Made by a program: the position numbers and the translations under genes
In this document: positions 35,463 to 44,500 of the stretch, in pieces
Numbering within the stretch: the first letter of the stretch is position 1
Layout: every line of letters starts with the position of its first letter
Notes under the pieces: model-generated
What the model was told of the DNA's origin: nothing
Database searches by the model: none
What the model saw: only the letters and a program-made list of their open reading frames with translations
Source of the DNA: an uncultured Actinomyces sp.
Lineage (GTDB): Bacteria; Actinomycetota; Actinomycetes; Actinomycetales; Actinomycetaceae
Assembly: GCA_937926195.1 (NCBI GenBank)
Contig: CALEXZ010000029.1
Coordinates: 9,716 to 73,715, forward strand
Reading direction: 5' to 3'
DNA: 64,000 nucleotides

Positions 35463-37577
35463 TCAGGCCCGGGCGTCTTCGAGGACGAGGACGCCCCAGC
35501 CGGGCAGGGTGACGTCCTGGCCGACGGCGAGCGCGGCGCCCGCCTGGCCGGTGGTGCCCAGGACGTCGGTGCCGGCGACCGGCAGGGTGAGCTCGACCTC
35601 GTCCTTGGTGTAGTTGAGCAGGAAGGCGAGGGGGCGGCCGGCGCCGTTGACGCCCTTGCGCACCGTGACGGTTCCGGCGAGGTCGCAGGCCCAGTCGGTG
35701 ACGCCGGCGCGCTCGGCGACAAGGGCGAGCACGGCGCGCACGACCTGCTCCGAGGCCCAGGCGCCCAGGTGGGTGATGGTGCCGGAGCCGACGGCTCGGG
35801 TGGCGATGGCGGGCCCGGACCAGGCGTGGTGGTCGTACTCGGCGAGCACCTCGACGTCGGCCTCACCCTCGGGGGTCTCAACAGGGGTGAGGAGCTCGAG
35901 ATAGTGGCTCAGACCCAGGTCGGCGCCCGCGCCCAGGCGCTGGGCAAGGGCACCGACCGGGGCCAGGCGCACGCCGTCGGGCCTGGTGAACTGGTCGGTG
36001 CCCAGTCCCAGCAAGCCGGACAGGCCGTGGGGCTGGCGGTCCGCCCACACCTGGACGTTCTCGTCGGCGACGGCGGTGCGGAAGGTGGTGACGAGGTGGC
36101 CGCCGCCGGTGGCGTAGGCGCGCAGGTTGTCGATGGTGGTCTGCGGGGCCGAGTACAGCGCCGGGGTGAGCAGGACGTCGTAGCGTGCCAGGCGCTCGAG
36201 CGGGGCGGAGGCGGGCACGACGTCGGCCTCGAGGTTGAGCTCGAAGAGGGCGTCGTAGACCCAGCGGAAGACGTCGTTGTAGTTGACGCCGCCGCCGCTG
36301 ATCTTGCGGGGGAAGCCGGTACCGATGGCGAACCACTCCAAGGCCGTGTACGCCTCGTTGGAGACCATGATGGCGATCCGGTTGCTCTTGGTCAGGCCGG
36401 TCAGGCTGGCGGCGTGCTCCTTCATCTCCCGGCCCAGGACGCAGGCCTCCCGGTAGGTGGGGTTGGGGGTGTAGTCCTGGGAGAGCAGGCCCTTCCAGTA
36501 GGTCTCGAAGGAGTTGTGGATGGAGCCCCAGTGCCAGTACATGACGCCGCAGGCGCCGGAGGCCAGGTGGGAGTAGCCCTGCAGGCGCAGCTGGCCGGGG
36601 TAGGGCAGCCAGCCCATCTGACCCTGGGCCTGGGTCTCCAGGACGAGGTAGGGGGCGCCGTCCTTGAGGGAGCGGCTGATGTCGCCGCCGAAGGCGATCT
36701 CCTTGCCCGTGAGCTGGTCCTCGCCGGGGTGGTAGATGTCGACGCCGGCGAGGGTGACGGCCTCGGCGGCCGTAAAGTGGTCGACGGCGGGCTGCGGGCC
36801 GAAGGAGTGTCCGCGCCACTCGTAGTCGAAGTTCTGGGTGACGAACTGGTCCTCGCGGCGGTACTCGTCGACGATGGCGCGTTGCCAGCTGAGGAACTCG
36901 GTGACGAGGCCGCGGCGGAAGGCGTCGAAGGCGGCGCCCAGGGAGCCGTTGACCGTCATGGACACGTCCGGGAACTCCTCCCAGGCGTTGACGCGGTTGG
37001 CCCAGTAGCTCAGGCCGTAGGCGGCGTTGAGGGCGTCGAGGTCGCCGTCGAAGCGGGTCCTGAGCGAGTCGACGAAGGCGCGCTGGATACCGGCGTTGTA
37101 GGCGTCGTAGTACTTCGTCTCGTTGTCGAGCTGGAAGCCGATGACGTTGCTGCGCCCGGCGGTGTGCCCGACGAGGGCGCGGATGGCCTGCTCGCCGTAG
37201 TAGCGGTAGGCGGGGGCCGTGATGTCCATGTTCTGACGGGGGCCGTACTGGTTGGGCTGGCCGGAGGCGGCCACGCCCATAACCTCGGGGTGGCGGGCGG
37301 CGAGCCAGGTGGGTACGGCGGCGGTGGGGGTGCCGACGATGACGTCAAGTCCGTGGGCCGCGGCGGCGTCGATGGCGCGGTCAATGTGGTGCCAGTCGAA
37401 GACGCCGGGGGCGGGGTTCCAGGTGCCCCAGGTGAACTCGGCGATGCGGATGGTGGTGAATCCGGCGTCGACCATCATCTGCATGTCGCGTTCGAGGCGG
37501 TCCTTGCCCGCGGAGGCGGGGGTGTACTCGTCGTAGTAGGCGGCCCCGAAGATGAGCCGGTCCGTGTGTGTCGTCAT
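35463..37577 (-). CDS. GH42 beta-galactosidase
   Basis: 704-residue GH42 enzyme. It has the N-terminal catalytic barrel (FGAAYYDEYTP, RIAEFTWGTWNP) with acid/base Glu153 in QLDNETKYYD and nucleophile Glu314 in LVLETQAQGQMGW. The trimerisation/GATase-like domain (about 390-610) and a C-terminal beta domain (615-704) follow. No signal peptide. AGGAGG is 6 bases before the ATG. First gene of an operon with GH30. A palindromic operator (37607-37626) lies 30 bases upstream. It likely hydrolyses imported beta-galactosides or galacto-oligosaccharides. Confidence 0.92.
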   Translation of the reverse strand: MTTHTDRLIFGAAYYDEYTPASAGKDRLERDMQMMVDAGFTTIRIAEFTWGTWNPAPGVFDWHHIDRAIDAAAAHGLDVIVGTPTAAVPTWLAARHPEVMGVAASGQPNQYGPRQNMDITAPAYRYYGEQAIRALVGHTAGRSNVIGFQLDNETKYYDAYNAGIQRAFVDSLRTRFDGDLDALNAAYGLSYWANRVNAWEEFPDVSMTVNGSLGAAFDAFRRGLVTEFLSWQRAIVDEYRREDQFVTQNFDYEWRGHSFGPQPAVDHFTAAEAVTLAGVDIYHPGEDQLTGKEIAFGGDISRSLKDGAPYLVLETQAQGQMGWLPYPGQLRLQGYSHLASGACGVMYWHWGSIHNSFETYWKGLLSQDYTPNPTYREACVLGREMKEHAASLTGLTKSNRIAIMVSNEAYTALEWFAIGTGFPRKISGGGVNYNDVFRWVYDALFELNLEADVVPASAPLERLARYDVLLTPALYSAPQTTIDNLRAYATGGGHLVTTFRTAVADENVQVWADRQPHGLSGLLGLGTDQFTRPDGVRLAPVGALAQRLGAGADLGLSHYLELLTPVETPEGEADVEVLAEYDHHAWSGPAIATRAVGSGTITHLGAWASEQVVRAVLALVAERAGVTDWACDLAGTVTVRKGVNGAGRPLAFLLNYTKDEVELTLPVAGTDVLGTTGQAGAALAVGQDVTLPGWGVLVLEDARA

Positions 37578-37606
37578 CGTTGACCTCCTGCGGCACCCTC
37601 GCCGCT

Positions 37607-37626
37607 TATCTAGTGTCTACTAGATA
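37607..37626 (-). promoter_or_regulatory. Operator/promoter of the GH42-GH30 operon
   Basis: TATCTAGT (37607-37614) and ACTAGATA (37619-37626) form a perfect 8-bp inverted repeat with spacer GTCT, AT-rich against a GC-rich background. On the minus strand a -35-like TTGTGA followed 16 bases later by TATCTA overlaps it. A repressor bound here would block the promoter. The regulator family is not evident. Confidence 0.55.
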
Positions 37627-37759
37627 GTAGGTCGTGGGGGTGTCACAAGGGAAGAGGTCGCGCGGCACGAACCAGAACTGGGCGCGACAAGCCGGCGGGC
37701 CGGACAGGGGCGGAGGGGTCGCACGCACCGACGGCGTCGGACGGGGCCGGGACAGGATG

Positions 37760-37796
37760 CAGGGCGGCCCCGCCGGACGGCAGCGGGGCCGCCCTG
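37760..37796. terminator. Terminator of the serC-serA operon
   Basis: Perfect 14-bp stem CAGGGCGGCCCCGC (37760-37773) / GCGGGGCCGCCCTG (37783-37796), 9-base loop, 89 bases beyond the serA stop. Confidence 0.7.
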
Positions 37797-37885
37797 CGGG
37801 GCCGGGTGCGGATCCCGCCGTCGGGTGTGACGGCGGGCCAGGTACAGCCTTGGTCAGGACGTGGACGGGGCGCAGTCAGGCTGTG

Positions 37886-39073
37886 TCATGCCTTGGCGCC
37901 GATGGCGCGTGCGGAGATGACGCCGTCGATGGTGCTCAGCTGCTCCAGGACGCACGCGTTCACCGGACCGTCGACGTCGACGAGTGTCACCGCGATCTCG
38001 CCGCGCGAGCGGTTGAGCAGGTTGGCGATGTTGTGGCCGGCCTGGGCGACGATGGTCGAGACCTGACCAACCATGTTCGGCACGTTGCGGTTGACGATGA
38101 CGAGACGGTGCGTGCCCACCTCGCGGGTCATGACGGCCTCGGGGAAGTTCACCGAGTTGCGCAGCTGCCCGTTCTCCAGGAAGTCGCGCAGCTCGTCCAC
38201 GGCCATGACCGCGCAGTTGCGCTCCGCCTCCTTGGTCGAAGCGCCCAGGTGGGGCAGGGAGATGCACCTGGGGTGCTTGTGCACCGCCGTCGACGGGAAG
38301 TCGCAGACGTAGCCGCGCAGGTAGCCCTGGTCAAGGGCGGAGACGACGGCGGCCTCGTCGACGATCTCGGCGCGGGCGAAGTTGAGGATGACCGCGGAGT
38401 GCTTCATCATCGCCAGGTGCTGGGTGGACACGAGCCCCCGGGTCGCCTCGATGAGGGGCACGTGGACGGTGAGGATGTCCGAGCGGCGGAAGACGTCCTC
38501 CAGGCTGCGGGCGCGCTCGACCTCCGCGGACAGCTTCCACGCGTGGTCGACGCTGATCGCCGGGTCGAAGCCGATGACCTTGAGACCGAGCCCCAGGGCC
38601 GCGTTGGCCACCTGGACGCCGATCGCGCCCAGGCCGATGACACCGAGGGTCTTGCCGGGCAGCTCGAAACCGACGAACTGCTTCTTGCCGGCCTCCACGG
38701 CCTGGGAGATGGCGGCGTCGTCACCCTCGAGCTCGTGGGCGAAGCGGGCCGCCGGGATGAGGTTGCGCGAGGCGATGAACAGGCCCGCCAGGACAAGCTC
38801 CTTGACGGCGTTGGCGTTGGCGCCAGGGGTGTTGAAGACCGGGATGCCGCGCTCGGTCATGGCGGCGACGGGGATGTTGTTCGTCCCGGCACCGGCACGG
38901 GCGACGGCGATGACCGTCTCGGGGATCGGAGTGTCGTGCAGCGAGGCGGAGCGCACGAGGAGGGCGTTGGGAGAGGTGACGGCCTCGCCGACCTCGTAGA
39001 TCTCGGCGGGGAAGCGGGTCAGGCCCGAGCCCGAGATGGCGTTGAGGGTCTTGACGCGGAACTGCTTGGTCAC
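37886..39073 (-). CDS. serA: D-3-phosphoglycerate dehydrogenase
   Basis: 395-residue SerA, first step of serine biosynthesis: 3-phosphoglycerate to 3-phosphohydroxypyruvate with NAD. Visible: RAGAGTNNIPV and the Rossmann motif GKTLGVIGLGAIGVQVA, catalytic Arg/Glu/His region (NFARAEIVDE, LPHLGASTKEAE) and a C-terminal ACT domain (HRLVIVNRNVPNMVGQVSTIVAQAGHNIANLLNRSRGE), which may sense serine. It is the short type with one ACT domain, unlike the long mycobacterial SerA. GTG 39073 is chosen for its RBS AAGGA and family N-terminus. Follows serC by 50 bases. Confidence 0.95.
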   Translation of the reverse strand: MTKQFRVKTLNAISGSGLTRFPAEIYEVGEAVTSPNALLVRSASLHDTPIPETVIAVARAGAGTNNIPVAAMTERGIPVFNTPGANANAVKELVLAGLFIASRNLIPAARFAHELEGDDAAISQAVEAGKKQFVGFELPGKTLGVIGLGAIGVQVANAALGLGLKVIGFDPAISVDHAWKLSAEVERARSLEDVFRRSDILTVHVPLIEATRGLVSTQHLAMMKHSAVILNFARAEIVDEAAVVSALDQGYLRGYVCDFPSTAVHKHPRCISLPHLGASTKEAERNCAVMAVDELRDFLENGQLRNSVNFPEAVMTREVGTHRLVIVNRNVPNMVGQVSTIVAQAGHNIANLLNRSRGEIAVTLVDVDGPVNACVLEQLSTIDGVISARAIGAKA

Positions 39074-39123
39074 GGTGGGGTCCTTACTGTCTGTGCCGCG
39101 GATCGGGATGTGGGTGGCGCTGC

Positions 39124-40212
39124 TCAGGCGCGGGTGCGCTCGAACTCGGCCATGTAGTCGATGAGGGCGCTCACGCCGTCGTCGGTCATGGCGTTGTAGA
39201 GGGAGGCCCGCATGCCGCCCACGGACCGGTGGCCCTTGAGGTTGGTCAGCCCGGCGGCCTCGGCGCCGGCGAGGAAGGCGGCGTCGAGGGAGGGGTCGGC
39301 GAGGGTGAAGGGGATGTTCATCGCCGAGCGCGAGCGCCTCTCGACGGGGTTGGCGTAGAAGTCGGAGGCGTCGATGGCGTCGTAGAGACGCTGTGCCTGG
39401 GCGTCGTTGCGCTCGGCCATGGCCGCCAGACCGCCCTCGTCCTCGATCCAGTGCAGGATGAGGCCCAGCAGGTAGATGGAGAAGGTGGGCGGGGTGTTGA
39501 GCATCGAGTCGGCCTCCGCCATGACCTTCCAGTCCCAGATGGCGGGGACGTCGGCGCGGGCGCGGCCCAGCAGGTCCTTGCGGACGAGGGAGATGTCCAT
39601 GCCGGCCGGGCCGAGGTTCTTCTGGGCGCCGCCGAAGATGACGCCGAAGGCGTCGACGTCGACGGGGCGCGACAGGTACATGGAGGACATGTCGGCGACG
39701 ATCGGCACGCCCGCGGCCTCCTCGGTGGGCACGTAGGGCATGGTGACGCCGCCGATGGTCTCGTTGGCGCAGTAGTAGAGGTAGCGGGCACCCTCGGGGA
39801 CGGTGAAGGAACCGGGGTCGGGGGTGGTGGTGTAGGAGGAGTCGGCCTCGTCGGCGACGACGACGGCGTCGACGCCCTGACGCTGGGCCTCCTTGATGGC
39901 CTTGGAGGACCACTGGCCGGTGTTGAGGAAGGCGGCCGTGTCCCCGCGCTCGGTGAGGTTGCCGGGGATCGCCGAGAACTGGCCGGTGGCGCCGCCCGCG
40001 AGGAACAGGACGGCGTAGTCGTCGCTCGCACCGGTGAGGCGGCGGATGGTCGCCTCGGCGTCGGCCGCGCAGGCGGTGAAGTCCTTGCCGCGGTGGGAGA
40101 CCTCCAGCACGGACATCCCCGAGGAGCGCCAGTCGGTGAGCTCACCGGCCGCCTGCTCCAGGACGGCGAGGGGCAGCTGAGCGGGACCGGCGGAGAAGTT
40201 GTGCACGCGCAT
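39124..40212 (-). CDS. serC: Phosphoserine aminotransferase
   Basis: 362-residue PLP enzyme, second step of serine biosynthesis (and possibly a B6-biosynthesis step). Start MRVHNFSAGPAQLP, then MSVLEVSHRGKDF, the PLP lysine in FGGAQKNLGPAGMDISLVRKDLL, and NIPFTLADPSLDAAF with GLTNLKGHRSVGGMRASLYNA at the end. First gene of the serC-serA operon. The pair makes serine while sdaA in the same window degrades it. It diverges from the ATPase operon at 40414. Confidence 0.95.
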   Translation of the reverse strand: MRVHNFSAGPAQLPLAVLEQAAGELTDWRSSGMSVLEVSHRGKDFTACAADAEATIRRLTGASDDYAVLFLAGGATGQFSAIPGNLTERGDTAAFLNTGQWSSKAIKEAQRQGVDAVVVADEADSSYTTTPDPGSFTVPEGARYLYYCANETIGGVTMPYVPTEEAAGVPIVADMSSMYLSRPVDVDAFGVIFGGAQKNLGPAGMDISLVRKDLLGRARADVPAIWDWKVMAEADSMLNTPPTFSIYLLGLILHWIEDEGGLAAMAERNDAQAQRLYDAIDASDFYANPVERRSRSAMNIPFTLADPSLDAAFLAGAEAAGLTNLKGHRSVGGMRASLYNAMTDDGVSALIDYMAEFERTRA

Positions 40213-40350
40213 GAGCGCAGGTTAGCCGTGGCCCGGGTGCGGGTGCAGAGGTGTCCCACGCGGCACATGACACGCCCGGCACGACGGCCGAGTCTCCTGG
40301 GCGCGTCGCAAGGTCCATGCGCCGCCGCGCCGCCCGCGGACGCACACCCC

Positions 40351-40399
40351 TTGACGTACGTGCGATCTCACGTACATTTATACGGGAACCCCTACGTAC
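40351..40399 (+). promoter_or_regulatory. Promoter and operator of the ATPase-TPR operon
   Basis: A -35-like TTGACG (40351-40356) is followed 16 bases later by TACATT (40373-40378), with an alternative -10 TTTATA just after. The inverted repeat GTACGTG (40356-40362) / CACGTAC (40369-40375) lies between them and a third ACGTAC copy at 40394-40399. The site would let a dimeric regulator occlude the promoter. Confidence 0.5.
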
Positions 40400-40413
40400 A
40401 TTCGGAGGACGTC

Positions 40414-41580
40414 ATGGACCCCCAGCAGCACCGGGTCATCGAGCCGCAGCCTGGCAACCTCAAGGACACAGGCAGCTTCGTTGGCCGCGAGGCGGTGACC
40501 CGCCGGGCACGGGAGCGCCTGACTGTGGGAGCCAACCTCCTCCTCACGGACTTCAGACGCATGGGCAAGACCTTCTGGATGCATGCGTTCGCACAGCGGG
40601 AGAGTGCTTTCATTCCTTACCTCATCGATTACGAGGGCAAAAGCACAACTGAGGAGTTCCTCACGACAACCGCGAAGGCGCTAGCCAGCAACCCAGATCT
40701 TTCCACACGCGCCCGTAGGCACCTGGCGACCATGTTCAAACACGTCGACTCCGTGGGAGTCCCCGGATTCATCACGCTCAAGGCGTATCACGCCAACACG
40801 CCCCCTCTAGAACTGCTCACGAGCACCCTCCAAATTCTGGATGAGGACGACAATGAACGCATTCCTCTTGTCCTCATGGACGAGGTTCCTATGGCAGTAT
40901 CCCTCATCGCCGAAAACGAAGGTCCCCAGACCGCCAAAGGACTTCTTCAGACCCTCAGAGGGCTGCGACAAGCAACCACACGCGTACGCTGGATCGTGAC
41001 CGGCTCGATCGGTTTCCATCACGTCCTCAGACGGGCGGGGACCACGAGCGGAGACATCAGCGATCTTGAGCCGCTGCACCTCGGCCCTATGCCTGAGGCT
41101 GAGTCACGCGAACTCGCACAGGCACTGCTTCGGGGCATCCACCAAATACCATACGACTCTCTCGTAGAGGAACTTGTGGACATCAGCGGTGGCATTCCAG
41201 CGATCATGCACCAAGTGCTGGATATCATCGGCCTTGAGGGTGATGGAGTGACTAAACCTCAGGATGTTCGTGACGCTTTCGAGACCATGATCGACGACCC
41301 TGACACATTTCGCCAGTTCAAGCAATTCGTCGAACGAGTACATATCTACTATGGTCCACACACCGCCTTTGCCGAGCAGGTCCTCAATATTACGTCCGAG
41401 GCTCAACCGAATGCGTGGGTTCCAACCACAGACCTTCCGTCCGGGCAGGATCTCGAGACCGTCATCGAGTTGTTGTGCTCCGACCATTATCTGGAACGAT
41501 ACGGTTCACGAGTGCGCTGGATTTACCCGGCGTTCTCCTACATCTGGGCGCGCAAGCACAACCTTGTGGACCGGCCATGA
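40414..41580 (+). CDS. ATPase of the RRxGKT (STAND/AAA-like) type
   Basis: 388-residue P-loop ATPase of unknown role. Walker A is LLTDFRRMGKTF (Lys52), Walker B LVLMDE (152-157), then a sensor-like strand WIVTGSIG and the helical lid LVDISGGIPAIMHQVLD typical of archaeal-type/STAND ATPases. The C-terminal part (about 270-388) is likely a winged-helix domain (SDHYLERYGSRVRWIYPAFSYIWARKHN). ATG 40414 has GGAGG 5 bases upstream; the very long open frame before it crosses serC and is not coding. It overlaps the next gene by ATGA, so the two are translationally coupled. Lower G+C than its neighbours, suggesting transfer. Confidence 0.87.
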   Translation: MDPQQHRVIEPQPGNLKDTGSFVGREAVTRRARERLTVGANLLLTDFRRMGKTFWMHAFAQRESAFIPYLIDYEGKSTTEEFLTTTAKALASNPDLSTRARRHLATMFKHVDSVGVPGFITLKAYHANTPPLELLTSTLQILDEDDNERIPLVLMDEVPMAVSLIAENEGPQTAKGLLQTLRGLRQATTRVRWIVTGSIGFHHVLRRAGTTSGDISDLEPLHLGPMPEAESRELAQALLRGIHQIPYDSLVEELVDISGGIPAIMHQVLDIIGLEGDGVTKPQDVRDAFETMIDDPDTFRQFKQFVERVHIYYGPHTAFAEQVLNITSEAQPNAWVPTTDLPSGQDLETVIELLCSDHYLERYGSRVRWIYPAFSYIWARKHNLVDRP

Positions 41581-44500
41581 CTATCATCCCTCGGTACACC
41601 CCCTCAATGATCTCCGGCGAGCAGCTGGAGCGTCTCTTTGTCGCACGCGAACGAGTCCTTACCCGGCTCATGGAACGTGTTGAGGGCTTAGGAACGACGC
41701 CCAGTCCTCACCACACCCTCTTGGTTGGACCACGAGGTTCAGGCAAGACCCATCTCATTTCCCTTGTCGCACACCGCAGTCGGTGTCTGGCGGAAGCGGG
41801 ACAGGTGATGCGTATTGCCTGGCTCCCGGAGGACCCGTGGACGATCGTGTCCTACGGCAGACTGCTGTCCACCATCCTAGAGCGGGTCCTGCCGGAGGAG
41901 CCGTGGTCTGGATTATCCGATGATCAGCTCGATGCACGCTTGCGATCCTCACTGCTCAACAACGGCCCCGTCCTGCTGCTCATGGAGAACGTGGACCAGG
42001 TTCTCAACGCTATCGGTGACCTGGGTCAGCAGCGTCTGCGTAACCTGTTCCAGACCGAGTCGAACATTCTGCTCATTGGCTCAACAACCACCCTGGATCG
42101 CACGCTCACCGACGAGGCATTTCCGTTCTTCGACTTCTTTAGTCTGATCCGGCTCAAGCCCTTCTCCGCGGAAGAGGCCCAGACGATGCTGGCCACTCTT
42201 GCACACGAGAGTGGCGATTCAGCGCTGGAGGAACGACTGAAGGACCGGGACGCACTCAGTCGCATTCACACGATCGCCCATTTGGCGGGGGGCCAGCCAC
42301 GACTGTGGGCACTGCTCGGCAGCGTTCTCACCGTGGACCAGGTAGACGACATCACCGACCTGCTCCTAACCCGCTTCGATGACCTCACACCGTTCTACCA
42401 GGAAAGACTGGCTCGACTGTCGCCTCAGCAACGGCTCATCGTCGCCGAATTGGCGTCCACGAACCGAGCACTTCCGGTCAAAGAGATCGCGGAGAGCGTT
42501 GGAATCGACCAGCGTAGCGTTGCGAAGTCGGTTCGCGATTTGGCCGACTTGGGCTGGTTGGCGCCCGTGTCGACTCCGTTTGTCCACCTTCTCGACCGGC
42601 GCAGAACGTACTATGAGCTGGCAGAGCCAATGGCGCGCCTCGCGTTCCAGATAAAAGAAAACCGCGGGGAGCCGCTGAAACTCATCATCGAGTTTCTTGC
42701 CAACTGGTTCGACACGGATGACCTGCGTTCGGCTGTAGACCAGAAGTACGCCCAGGCGGCTCTGATGATGATCGACCAGGATGAGACGATCAGCCTGAGG
42801 CGCGATCTTGCGAGTCTTCCCATCACACGTCGAGCATCACTCGCGTTACTCGGTCAGATTGTCGACGCGCTGGCAGCCGTTGAGGCTGAAGACGCAGAGC
42901 CTGTCATGAGTCTTCCCACCGCGCTGAGGCAGGTGATCGAGCAACGATACCGCGAGACGCACAGCGTGACAGCTATGCAGCTTCTCCTTTTTGACCAGGC
43001 TCTGAAGGAGGTGGGGGACGTTCCCGTTAAGGACACGCAGGCGGCATGGATCGCGCGTGCCGAACAACTCGACGCTCGTGTTCAGTCTCCGACAACGCGC
43101 CTCATGCACGTGCGTTGGCTGGCGGCCGGTTGGCAGTTGGAGGAGGCACAGGCAGCGCTTGGCACCTTGCCGCCAGGCCTTGAGCATGCTCAAGGCCAGA
43201 GCGCACTTGCGAGCGCGCACGCATCGATGGGAGACCCAATGGAAGCGATCGCGCTGTACCAGCAGAGCATTTGTGAGCACATACAGGTGCTGGGGGCCAA
43301 CCACCCCGACACCCTGGCCACCCGGAACAGCCTGGCGTCGGCGGTGTTGGATGCGGGTGACCCGGCCCGGGCAGCGCGCATGCTCTCCGAGCTGCTCGAG
43401 GACATGGTGCGGGTGCTGGGGGCCGACCACCCCGACACCCTGGCCACCCGGGGCAACCTGGCCTCGGCGGTGTTGGATGCGGGTGACCCGGCCCGGGCGG
43501 CGGGCCTCTTCGAGGGTCTGCTGGAAGATTCTGTGCGGCTGCTGGGGCCAGAGCACCCCGACACCCTGACCACCCGAGGCAACCTGGCCTCAGCGGTGCA
43601 GGCTGCGGGTGACCCGGCCCGGGCAGCGCGCATGCTCTCCGAGCTGCTCGAGGACATGGTGCGGGTGCTGGGGGCCGACCACCCCGACACCCTGGCCACC
43701 CGGGGCAACCTGGCCTCGGCGGTGTTGGATGCGGGTGACCCGGCCCGGGCGGCGGGCCTCTTCGAGGGTCTGCTGGAAGATTCTGTGCGGCTGCTGGGGC
43801 CAGAGCACCCCGACACCCTGACCACCCGAGGCAACCTGGCCTCAGCGGTGCAGGCTGCGGGTGACCCGGCCCGGGCAGCAGGCATGTTCTCCGAGCTGCT
43901 CAAGGACCACACGCGGGTGCTGGGGGTCGACTACCCCTACACCCTGGCCACCCGGAACAACCTGGCGTCGGCGGTGCGGGAGGCGGGTGACCCGGCCCGG
44001 GCAGCGCGCATGCTCTCCGAGCTGCTCAAGGACCACACGCGGGTGCTGGGGGCCGACCACCCCCACACCCTGACCACCCGGGCCAACCTCGCCTCGGCGG
44101 TGCAGGCTGCGGGTGACCCGGCCCGGGCAGCGCGCATGCTCTCCGAGCTGCTCAAGGACATGGTGCGGCTGCTGGGGCCCGACCACCCCCACACCCTGAC
44201 CACCCGGGCCAACCTGGCCTCAGCGGTGCAGGCTGCGGGTGACCCGGCCCGGGCAGCAGGCATGCTCTCCGAGCTGCTCAAGGACCACACGCGGGTGCTG
44301 GGGCCCGACCACCCCGACACCCTGGCCACCCGGAACAACCTGGCGCAGGCGGTGCAGGCTGCGGGTGACCCGGCCCGGGCAGCGGGCATGCTCTCCGAGC
44401 TGCTCAAGGACATGGTGCGGCTGCTGGGGCCCGACCACCCCCACACCCTGACCACCCGGGCCAACCTCGCCTCGGCGGTGCGGGCGGCGGGTGACCCGGC

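Noticed and set aside
39229..40413. Long N-terminal extension of the first ATPase
   Set aside because: It runs antisense through serC and the promoter; ATG 40414 has a strong RBS and gives a sensible N-terminus.
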